From Mytilisepta virgata (Eukaryota > Mollusca > Bivalvia > Mytilida > Mytilidae), in contig CM051510.1 in NCBI GenBank assembly GCA_028015205.1, positions 27,342,580 to 27,406,579 on the forward strand: a stretch of 64,000 nucleotides of DNA. The letters are read 5' to 3'. Every line of letters starts with the position of its first letter. The first letter of the stretch is position 1. Of this stretch, positions 37,368 to 48,500 are shown in pieces. The translations under genes and the position numbers were made by a program. A model generated the notes under the pieces. The model did no database searches. It worked only from the letters and a program-made list of their open reading frames with translations, and had not been told where the DNA came from.

Positions 37368-37924
37368 GTAGATCATTATTTCTAGAAGATTGGTACACAT
37401 TTTCTGTGTTAGAAAGTTAACTATCACTGTTTATTAGATTGACTATACTTTAGAAAAAAAAAATAAAATTAATTCAGAGCCAAAATAAAACAATATATGA
37501 GCCCATACTTCCACGATCGATTTTATGTTATGAAAACCTGTTACATTCATGTTTTATCAATTTAATGTATATTAAAAGAAAACTTACAACAATTTTACTT
37601 TTTTGTCCCTTTGATCAAATATAGTTAGCTGAAACGTTTTCTAGCTCGTTCAATTGCTCATATATCCTTTGTAATTCATACATTCGTCATTTTTGTTTAA
37701 CAGTTTTCCGCTCTTTTTTGTACTTAGAACAGAGTTTTGAGTTTTTAAACATTGGTTAGTAGTTGCTAAATGGTGTTCCTTTCAAATATGAAAGAGATTA
37801 TCTCTGTCGTAATGCAAACTAAGCACATTTTGTTGCATGTTTATAGGAGAAAAATGATGAAATACAATGTATTAATCCAAGATTACATTCAAATTAACTT
37901 AACATAAGGTACATGTAGTTGGTT

Positions 37925-38085
37925 CCCCCGTTTTTTTGGTGGGATCCATGTTCATATGTTTTTAGTTTTTAATTGTAGTGCATGTATTGTTTTGGTCTTG
38001 TCTTCATTGTTCTCCGGAGTTTGTCAGTTGTTTCGATTCTTCCCTCCTTTGAATATCCCTTTGGTATTTCTTGACTTAATTTAGT
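37925..38085 (+). repeat. Dispersed repeat R3
   Basis: Copy D counterpart of 24340-24510. Confidence 0.65.
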
Positions 38086-39210
38086 TAACTTCTCGTTGAT
38101 TATGGAAGTTTCTGTGGTGTTTTTGTTATACAACTATTCACCATGGTTAATTCACCAAGCTTTGTGACACATCTAATCTTAAACAATTAAAGGTCTTGTG
38201 CATTCTGTTTCAAGTTTGTTTGTTTAACAACAGGTATAACGCTAAGTCTTACATAAATCTTAAGTATGCCGTTACAGGGTTCATATATTTTCATGTACAT
38301 TATAGATTCAGTTCTTATTCTGATTATTTTACCATATGTTTTTTTTATTCTCTTAGTTAATCATGTATTCTTTTGATATTTGTCTGTGATGTTGCATTCC
38401 TATGAGGTTGTCTTGCGTCTTGGAAATCGATCTTACAAATTTCTCCCTCTCTTAAACACAGGACGAGCAATTAGCTTCCAAGTTTGTCTAAAACCATGGA
38501 CAACAGAACTATATGTAAGATCCATGGAAAACAGTCACACGTGTAAGTTAAATCTATGTACTTATGAAAAGGCTGCTAAAGTAGGGAAAAATAATGCATA
38601 ATGCAAAACGTTAGGAAATAGTTAATTTGTAGTTTTTATACCTTGTTTTTACTACAGAATGCATGGAAAAACAAATTAAGTCCCTCCCTAGCCTTCGTGA
38701 TAAGATATCACATGATTAACTTTATTTCGTTTACACACGTTTGATGTAGCTAAGAATTTTTTAACTGTTAGTTTTTTTACGTGATTATATTATAACAAAG
38801 TGACAGGTTAAACAGTCATGATACTACGATTTAGCCTTCAAAACCGATGACCGTCTAATCTTAGCTTTTTGTTAACTTGATGGTTTGTCATTTCATATTT
38901 ATAGATCCAAAGAACTCACAAAAACGTTTTGAGATATAATATCTATCTGTCCGGTCTATTGAAAATTTATCCAGTCCCGCAAATCAAATCTTCTAAACAT
39001 ACATGATGCAGGTACCATCATAACCTTCTTAAAGGCCTACACAATTGTTGCAAGATATATTCGATGCATGTACATGTATGATGCATCCGTATATCGCGAG
39101 AGTATTTGCTGTTTGGTTTTTTGAAAAATCAAGACCGACAAGACAATGTAAATCATTTAATTATGAATTTTAACAAATGCCAAGCTCAAATTATTCATCT
39201 CTTTTTTCAG

Positions 39211-39383
39211 AAAGCGCTGCATATCCAGAAGGGAATAATATTTACTTTTCAAAATCAGCAACCACTGATGTTTTTAAGTGCATCTGCCCAGACGGACAGT
39301 CTCCGAAAGTAGTTGATCCAGACCTTTCACTTGCGTGTATACCTGACCAGGCCGAGGAAATAATACCATCTGTAAAGCCTATC
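39211..39383 (+). pseudogene. Frameshifted exon 2 of copy D
   Basis: Acceptor TTTTCAG and donor GTGAGT are intact, and the frame is open through CICPDGQSPK and LACIPD. One G missing in the CIPGPG segment shifts the rest and removes the last cysteine. Copy C shares this deletion, so it predates their duplication. Confidence 0.75.
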
Positions 39384-40196
39384 GTGAGTATTTCCAAACA
39401 TTCCGTACTAGCTAAGGGTACCAAAAAATTGCGTCCATTGCATACATTACTCTGTACAGCGGCATTGGAAGAGGGCTTTTTTTCTCAGTATCATGGCAGT
39501 AAAAATGTATCATAAAATGTACCCGAGCTTTTAAAGGTACAATGCTTGGATATTGAATGATTGCACATGTATTTGCACAAGGCCAATTCATGAATTTCTA
39601 CCTGTAAATATTTTTAAAAAGTTAAGAAAAAATGTATTACTCATAAAATATGTATCCATTACAGCTCAGTTCTTAGAATTTTGATGCTAATGGTGAAATT
39701 ATTCATGTAGTACCGTTGAAGTTAATGGTATAAAAATGTAAGATTTTCGGAAGTATTAATAGCCTCTTGCATAGCTCTGCACTTAGATGGTTTTTGCTTT
39801 TGATCTTGATTTCGTTCATCAAAGATTTTATGTCTCGCCTATGATACTACTGTGTCCTGTCTGTGTGTCCGTTCATCCGTCCGTCCATTTCTACGTCTGA
39901 TCTTAGATTAAACTTGTTAAAGTAGTTTAATGGGAAATGTCATATCCACATGATAATTTAGGTCAAAGGGGTGGTGTCACCTTAACGTTACAATTAATTT
40001 ATCATGTGTTAGGTTCTGTTTTGAAGCGGGACACATATATTTTGTTACAGATGCTGACCTATTCAACATCCCCAATATTTCGTGTTCGTTTCGTGTTTCG
40101 TTCGTTAACAAAGTTAACCATAAATAACTACCTCTGGATGCGAACGGGTTTGAATAATCTATGAGAAGCAATATCCGATACCACAGCAGTGAGTTT

Positions 40197-40774
40197 TTAT
40201 TCAGCTAAATTGAAATGTTTGATTTGTTGTTCCATCGCTTTTTTGTAGAGTGAGCTAAGCTTACACAATGGAAGAGAATATAGTTTGGTTGGAGTGTGAT
40301 GGAGTCCTAAAAGTTTTTGTATATACGGCAATAATCCATCCAAAGAGATGTCATGGTCGATAGGAGAAGTGTAATGTCGATGACCATGACTGTGTCTGCG
40401 CCGTGGAGTCGGATTGAAATTATTCATCACATTGATAACGCTGCATTTTGGGCTGGAAAGATTTCCAATACTGTCAATTTTATCGTTGTAATCATAAGGC
40501 ATAGAGATACCTAATTCTTTATCCAAAATTATTCTGTTTGTCTGCGATGGGATGTGCTGAGGTTTGGATTATTTGTAGAGTAATATATCTTTTCAAATTT
40601 ACGGACTTTCATTGATAGGATGGAATGGTCAGGGAGGCTGAAATGTTGAAAAATAACCTGATTACCGTTGTTACTAATGCCTGATCTGTGTCCGTTCTTT
40701 CTAGTATTTAACCTACCTTTAGTTTCACCCACATAAACCAAACCACAGAGATTGAATTCTACCTTTAAAAACAA
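40197..40774 (-). mobile_element. Penelope-like element fragment, GIY-YIG end
   Basis: The minus strand encodes CGLVYVGETKGRLNTRKNGH, which matches the YVGxT...R...H portion of the GIY-YIG nuclease domain at the C-terminus of Penelope-like retroelements. A one-base frameshift at about 40527 separates two open frames, and stops interrupt the text just upstream. It is a dead 3' fragment without reverse transcriptase. Confidence 0.75.
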
Positions 40775-40810
40775 TATTAGTCGATGTATTGTAAGATTTT
40801 CCCTTTAGGT

Positions 40811-43515
40811 TGCTGTTCTAGAACAGTTCTGGAACTGTTATCCTGATACCTTTAGAACCGTTTATGACAGGATGTGTCCTGACCTAGAACAATTATGACA
40901 GTTCTACCCTAAAACCACTCTGGACGGTTCTAACTTTGAACCATTCATGAAATTTCCACCCTAGAACCATTCTCCTAGAACCATTTATGACCCTTGCAAT
41001 AGTTTATGAATTTTGAACATCAAAATTATAAGAAATAGAATAATTAATTTGTTGTCATCATTTTAAAATCAACTTTTATCATACCGAAATATTTTTTAGA
41101 GTAAAAAAAGAAAATAATTCACTCACAGTATGGTGGAATTCACCTATTATTTCAAAATGGCGGTGCTCATCCCAATCATCTTCTACCTTGTCAAAACGAA
41201 ATAATATCGTTCATACGAGCAACGAGAATTAATTATATAATATAGCAAATGTTTTGACATATTTGAAATCTCTGCATTGAAATTTGGGACCACCTTATAC
41301 ACACTTCTTTATTTAAATGCTGCATTAATTATTTTAAAATCAAGTAGATTTATAAAGATTTTTAGATCCCGCTTATTTTGTCAGCAAAATGGTGTACCTG
41401 TATACATACAAATGTATTTGTGTACCTCAAAGGTTGGTACAATAAATGCCCGGACAGTCAAGATACAATATACATGTTAAATCATTAATTGTTATAATCA
41501 ACTGAAATAGGCAAAATATAACGGAGAACAAATTTCTTTACCTTTAAAACGCGTTTCTTGTGGGTTAAAAACATATGAAAAAACTTAGCTCTTTATTACA
41601 TATATGTACTTTTCCTCTTTTGTAAAAATTGCTCATAAATTTAATATTTTTAATTATTGACATAATTTCATATATTGAAATTATAATCGATGTGAAATGT
41701 TACTACATATTAAAGAATTTTTTTTTTAAGTTTGGAAAAAGCGAAGACGAGGAGAACGTGCCATGATCGATACAGAGTTATCGGACATGAAAATGACCGA
41801 AATAGTTGGATATGTCCTTAGATAAATGTAATTCTGACCTAAACCCATTCTGGACGGTTCTGCCCTAGAACCATTTATAACTGTTCAATCCTAGAACCAT
41901 TCTGAATTGTTCTACCCTAGAACCATTCTGGACAGTTCTTCCCTAAGAATCATTTATGACAGTTCTACCCTAGAACCACTTATGACGGGTCTACAGTTGA
42001 GATCACTTCTAACCTCTCGACTATTCTGTTAGAGAGGACGGTTCTAGATCCTGTCATAAATGGTTGAAAGGTACAACCGTCATAACTGGTTCTAGGGTAG
42101 AACTGTCATACATGGTTCTAGGGAGAACCATCCAGAACGGTTCTAGTATTCACACTGTCATAAATGGTTCTCAGAATTTAAGGTAGAACCGTTATAACTG
42201 GTTCTATGATAGAACTGTCATAAATAGTTCTAGGGTAGAACCGTCCATTTTCATGTCCGATAACTCCGTATTGCTTATGGCACGTACTACTCGTCTTGGC
42301 TTTTTCAAAACGTTTAAAAACATTTTATTGAAATACGTAGTAACATTTTACATCGATTATATTTTTAATATATGAAATTATGACAAAAATTAATAATACT
42401 AAATTTATGACCAATTCTTACAAAACAGCAAAAGTACATACATGTACATGTATATGTAATAAAAAGCTACATGTATGGTGCAATTTTTTTCATTTTTTTA
42501 ACACCCAAGAAAAAGGAATTATTGTTTTTGTTAAAATTTGTGTGATTTTTAGCTGAAGTAAATTTACAGGTAAAGAAATTTTTCTCCGTAACATGTGTTT
42601 CAGGTAATTATAACTGATTAACGTCTTAACATGTACATTGAACCTTGACTGTTCCAACCTTTAAGTTACACAGATACATGTGTACGTATACACGTAAACC
42701 GTTTTGCTGACAAAACCAGCGGGGTTTCAAGTTTTTATTACACTACATTTTAAAATAATTAATGCAATATTTGAATAAAGAGGTGCGTATAAGGTGGTCC
42801 CAAATTTCAATGCAGAGATTTGAAATGTGTCAGATAAGTAACATTTTAATTTATTTTAAATTTATTATTTATCTTTTTTACCATTTGTATATGGTAAACA
42901 TTGATATATTGTATAATTAATTCTCTTTCCTCGTGTGAACGATATGTATTTCGTTATGACAGGGTAGTAGATGATTAGGACGAGTACCGCCATTTTGAAA
43001 TAAGAGGTGCATTTTACCAATTTATCGAAAAATTACATATACATAACGTACATATATGGACATTTTACACAATAATTCCAATTGAGAAGGCACGGGACTA
43101 AATATTGATTTAAAGTGTTCTAATGTTGAAACATATGCAGATGAATGTTTTATGTATTAGCAAATAACACCGATTTATTTTTAAATCATTTAGTTTTAGT
43201 AAAACATTTATTCTGAGTGATTTTCCCCCTTTTTGTTACTGTATTATATATTTCGGTATGATAAAAATTGATTTTAAAATTATGAAAACAAATTGATTAT
43301 TTTTATAATTTCTTATAATTTAATATTAAAAAATAATAAACTATTGCCAGGGTCATAAATGGTTCTAGGTTAGAACCATTCAGGATGGGCCGTCCAGAAT
43401 GGTTCTAGGATAGAATTGTCATAAATAGTTCTAGGGTAGACCCGTCCAGGATGGTTCTAGGGTAGAATTGTCCAGAATGGTTCTAGAGTAGAACTGTCAT
43501 AAAGGGTTCTAGGTC
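40811..43515. mobile_element. Palindromic element of GTTCTAGGGTAGAAC repeats
   Basis: Two inverted arms meet near 42035. Arm contents pair in order: repeat arrays (40811-40990 with 43340-43515), the 'aaatttgggaccacctta' text (41281 with 42788), the 'gttatcggacatgaaaatg' text (41775 with 42247), and inner arrays (41811-42030 with 42040-42245). The arrays are short units like 'ggttctagggtagaaccgtc'. There is no protein-coding capacity. Part of the right arm recurs at 62655-63375. Confidence 0.8.
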
Positions 43516-43519
43516 AATT

Positions 43520-44300
43520 CTTCTGAATGTTTTGTACTTCAAACAAAAGTTTACAGTTGTTGAACATTGTCTAAAAAGTTGCTTAATTGTGTCACTTTCA
43601 AATATGATAGAGATTATCACTTTCATAATGGAAACTAACATGTTTATACAATGTGTTTTTTTGGTATTGTGGTATTAGTTTGATATTAACAGGGTCCTAC
43701 CGAATACTCCAAAATCCTGATTTTTTTTTTTTTTTTACAAATTTTGTTTTATTTCTGTACAAAAAATATGAGATCATTATGGTTTCCAAAACCTGATTTA
43801 CATATCACCTGATCTGATCAGGTTCTAAATTTTTCACATCTATCTATAAGCTAGTCATTTAAAAAAAATATCTGATCAAGTTTTGAAATGATATTTCCAC
43901 AAAATTGAGTCCATGTCCCAAAGAGATATTCAATTATTTTCAGAAACTATCAAATTTTCTAGTCCAACTTTAGCAACACTGGTTTTAAATTACAAAAATG
44001 TCTTCATTACCAGTTCTTTACGGAAACTTTTAATTAGGTAGTTGTTAGTTAACTCATCTTTGATTATGTAAGTTTCTGTGGTGTTTATGTGGTGTTTTTG
44101 TAATAACACCATGGTAAATTCCTCAAGGTTTTTGACACACCTAATCTTAAAAAAATAAAGGTTTTGTGCATTCTGTGCATTTTGTGCAGTCAGTTTCAGG
44201 GACTCAGTGACAAACATATGTTTATGTACATTATAGATTCAGTCATACAATTATATACAAAAATACATGTATGCATTTCTCATTTAATAAAATTATATTT
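43520..44300. other. Gene B upstream DNA
   Basis: Parallels copy C 24140-24740 and copy D 37735-38300 (phrase 'tttcaaatatgatagagattatc'). No gene. Confidence 0.6.
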
Positions 44301-44313
44301 TTATATAAATGGA

Positions 44314-44669
44314 TGGATGGATGAATTATTGTTTAACGTCCAGTGGCAACCAGGTGCATATCAGGACGAGAACATGTTGATATGATAATGAATATGATCC
44401 CTGCTTTGTACTAGACCGACACGCTAAGTCGGATTTTTAATGTGGTAGTTCACGAGGTAACTGTCCGCAGGAAGACATATCACCTCACTCGGACACATTA
44501 TACTGACTCCGAGCCGACCAGTCTTTGCTCTTACTCCTAGATGCCACGTGCTTGGTGGAGAAGCAGCAAATACCAATTTTAATGTCTTTGGTTTGACCCG
44601 GCCGGGGATCGAACCCGCGACCTTCCGCACTCGGGGCGAGCACGCTATCACGAGACCACCGAGGCGGTC
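44314..44669 (-). mobile_element. tRNA-derived SINE with 13-bp target duplication
   Basis: TTATATAAATGGA flanks it perfectly at 44301-44313 and 44670-44682. On the minus strand the head (44669 downward) looks like a tRNA gene, with a B box GGTTCGATCCC and an A-box-like 'gtggtctcgtgatagcg'. The tail ends in an ATCC-type tetranucleotide repeat next to the duplication. It is a pol III-type SINE. The open frames across it are not genes. Confidence 0.85.
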
Positions 44670-45400
44670 TTATATAAATGGAATATACAACAATGTGTCA
44701 GAGGAACATAAGTTTTCATACGGTATAAATTAAAAATGCAAATTTTAACAAGGAGAAACCATTCATATTTCATTTATGGAAAATGTATTTAGTGATATCA
44801 GTGAATAAATGCGACACATCAAAAATAAAAGTTCTCAAATTCTTTTTACAAGGTTATCCAGTTTAAGGTGGTACCTAACACTACAGGGAGATAACTCTGT
44901 AAAATCAGCTAAACGTTTTAATAACGTTGTGTTGTTAAGGGAATATTAAGCTTTTCAATGATCAATATTAGTGTTTGTCAAACTGCTATACAATCAGTGT
45001 ATTTTTTCTGATGAATTGGTTGGTTCAAATGTTTTGAAATTTTAAAATGTTTGTCAATGGGTCAAAGTAAATACTTCGTCAAAATTTTATGAAAATTAAA
45101 CGAGCCAAATTAATTTTAGTGAAAGTGTTGGGTACCACCTTAAAAACAAAAAATGTCTCAAATTTTACAAGTTACAAACCATCATTTTGTTTTAAATTTA
45201 AATACATTGTGTTATTCTGTTTACAAAGTTATCCAGTTTAAAAACAAAACATATCAACTATATCTTGTCTAGTTTGAATAAAAAATATTTCCGATAGGTT
45301 ATCAAGTGTCTCACTGAAAAAAAAAACATGTTTTGCTGATATTAAGGAAGTAAATGACAAAAGTACTTCAGTATTTGAAAGAACGTAATGAGAAAGAAAT

Positions 45401-45476
45401 ATAAGCTGTTTACATAATTACTAGATCGATAATTATATTATATAACTACATACCTAGAGGGTTATCTCATATTTTA
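45401..45476 (+). promoter_or_regulatory. Conserved block upstream of gene B
   Basis: Matches 12694-12762 and 31308-31380 ('acctagagggttatctcat'). A TATA-like 'tatattatata' lies at about 45432. Confidence 0.45.
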
Positions 45477-45508
45477 ACTGAAAGTGGTGAAAACATCTTG
45501 TGATAAAA

Positions 45509-45557
45509 ATGAAAGCTCTTTATTTATTTCTTGTGGTATTGATAATACGTAAAATGG
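45509..45557 (+). CDS. Gene B exon 1 (leader)
   Basis: 49 bp from ATG to donor G|GTAAGT, phase 1. It encodes a hydrophobic leader ending IIRKM. Confidence 0.8.
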
Positions 45558-48500
45558 GTAAGTTAGGCTTTTGCAAATCTGATACAATTCATTTTTCTTT
45601 TGAAAATTTAAATTAATGGATTATTGCAACTGAAAATACACATGTAATACGTGAACAAATTTAAACATCATATTGTTACACGTCGTACACTTGCTGAAAG
45701 CACGATGTTCTTATTCTGTTTAATATACAAATATATTTGTCTGTAATGTTGCATTCTCATGAGTTTGTTCTACCTTTTGAATTCGATCTTACAGACTTCT
45801 CCCTCTTTTTTGACATAAGAATTCCAAATTTTCTAAAACCATGCAAAAACAGTCTTACGTAAATCTGTAAATCTATATGTACCTGTGGAAAGATTCTAAA
45901 AGCAACGAAAAATATTGCATCTTGCAAACATCTAGGAAATAGTTGAATTATAATTCTTATACCTTAATTTTTGTTCATGTTTTTTTTATGATTTCCTGTA
46001 GAAGACATAGAAACCCCCCAGCCTTCCCTTTAACATATCACATGTTTCATCTTTATTTCGTGTACACACGTTTTATGTAGGTATAACATTTTTGAACTTT
46101 TAATTTTTTTTACTTGATTATATTATACCAAAATGGCAGGTTAAACAGTCATGACTACTTCGTTTTCTCTTCAAATCCGATGACCGTCTAAAGTTGGCTT
46201 CTGATTGCCTTAATGGTTTGTCATTTCATATTCAAAGATCCAATTAAGTTACAAAAACTTTTTGAAGTATAATAACGATCTGTCTGGTGTATTGAAAATT
46301 TATCCAGACTAGCAAATCAAATGTTCTCAACATACAGTATGGCTCATTTAAAACAATACCTCAAGTTAACTTAAAATTAACATAATCTCTGGTTCAAATT
46401 TCTGCTGCAGGACCAAAAACATGAGATAAGACAGCAAGGACGAGTCCTGCGACTGGTCAACTAGAGATTTGAAAGCAGAGATTAGGACCAGTCATAATCT
46501 CTGCTTTATTGATTTTTCAAAACACTGGTCCAATTTATTCAACTGTGCACGCGCTGTTCTCGTGACAAAACCAGAGATTTTAATAATTGTCTTTGCTAAA
46601 TGCACATGCGCCCTCCTAGGACGAAAAACGATTATTCTATTATTATTGGTTGATTATGTTATAATGAGCAAATAATATTCCGTGGAAAAATTATAAAGAA
46701 TCTTTTTAATATACCGTATGAATTTGTTTAACTAAATTCATGTGAAAATTCCTAAAAGTATATAATATGTACCCATCAATTTTGAAACTTGTGTTTTTAC
46801 TTTAAAATACTCATTCTATAAAAAAATTACTGAAAGTTAAAATAAGCATATGACAAGTTAGAAACTGGTATTTTTTTCTAAAAAAAAAACAGTAGCATTA
46901 TAACAAAAATCACATTTTTCTTATATCGCACAAGCTTATACATGTATAGCTAAAATTAACTAAGTATCATCCTTAAAATGTTTGAAAAGTTAAATTTTGT
47001 GTGTGTTCTCTCTGAAATTAAAACTTTTCTTAATAAGCAAATATTACGGTAAGTGACAGAGAAACTTTCTAGGATACCGAACCAAATTTATGAACATAAT
47101 TCATGTCAAAAACTCTTAAAGGTATTAAATAACTACATATCAAGTTCGAAACTTGTATTTCCACTTTTGTCTTATATCGCACATTCTGATATGTCTTAAT
47201 TTGACTAAGTATGGATATAATATTGGTTGAAAAGCTAAGTTTTGTGTTTTTTCACTGTGAAATTGAACATTTTTAATCTAAAATCTATTACGGTAAGTCT
47301 CAGAGAAGTCTTTTAACATACTTTAAGAAATGTATGAACTAAAATCATGTCAAAACTTCATAAAAACATAACATAAGCATATGTCAGGTTTGAAAAGTCT
47401 TATATTTTTACTTTAGAAAAAAATATCAAAATAAACAGTCACAGTAATCTTATATCACACAAATTAATCTGATAAGAACTAAAATCTATAAAAGATCAAA
47501 GTTTCTAACCTAGAAGTCACATAATAATAACAAAAAAAAAAAAAAAAACAGAAATGAAATAATAAGAAAAAAAATAATAAAATAATTTTGAAAAAATGCA
47601 AATTACTATTCCCTAAGTAAGATAATAATTTAAGGTATGATAAATAAATTCAATGAAAAAATAAAGATAAAAATTAAAGATAAAAAGAAAACAGTTACTT
47701 AAAAATTATATATACTACAATATGAATAATTTTGTAAGTCTGCGTACTTAAATTAACATGAAACATTTAACAAAATCAGCTGAACGTGTTGGAAGCAAAT
47801 TATTTGTTTTGATGTAAAGAATTTAAACTACGCATGCGCCGTCCTGATGACAAGTTCCAGAACCCAAGTACATTTGGTAAACTACGCATGCACCGTCCTA
47901 AAGCAGAGACGGATTTGGTCATAAGGACGAAAATGGTCGCAAGAACAACCTTAGTGCGCATGCTCCGTCCTAAGGACAAAACCAGACGCGGTCCTAGTGA
48001 AGGTCATAAAAACAGTCATTAGGACCATTTCTGTCCTCAAGTTAACTTTATGCAGAGATTATGACCAAACGGACCAGTCACAATCTCTGGTCTAAGGTAA
48101 CTTGGAATTGTCATAACCTCTGTTTCAAATGTCTGCTTGAGGCTGATGTTTTAAATGATCCGTACCGAACATGATGCAGGTTATACAGCTACCATCATAC
48201 GCTTCTTAAAGTTCTTGCAAGATATATTTGCTGCGTGTACATGTACATGTATGATGCACCCTTATATCGCAAGAGTATTCGTTATTTGGTTTTATGACAA
48301 ATCATGACCGGCAAGACAGTGTAAATCATTTAATTATGTCAAGCTCAAATTATTCATCCCTTTTTCAGAAAGCGCTACTTATCCAGAAGGAAATACTGTT
48401 TACTTTTCCAAACCTGCATCAACTGATGTTCGTGAGTGCATCTGTCCAGACGGACAGTCTCCGAAAGTAATTAATCCAGACCTTTCACTTGCGTGTATAC

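Larger units (their letters stand above)
36255..40170 (+). pseudogene. Array copy D: truncated relative of genes A/B
   Basis: From 36255 it tracks copy C (from 22378). At 38302 it jumps from the equivalent of C 24738 to C 31418, a deletion of about 6.7 kb relative to C. It has a leader exon (37323-37367) and a frameshifted exon 2 (39211-39383). No exons 3-5 precede the Penelope fragment at 40197. Confidence 0.65.

Noticed and set aside
39177..39515. 112-codon ORF as a complete gene
   Set aside because: It reads through intron on both sides of a frameshifted exon 2; homology is limited to 39211-39383.
40811..43515. CRISPR array
   Set aside because: Short repeats with irregular spacing and no spacers of uniform length; the sequence is eukaryotic and palindromic.
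44424..44651. 75-codon minus-strand ORF
   Set aside because: Lies wholly within the SINE, including its tRNA-like head.
44600..44669. tRNA gene
   Set aside because: It has a B box, but the rest does not fold as a cloverleaf, and target duplications show it is the head of a SINE.
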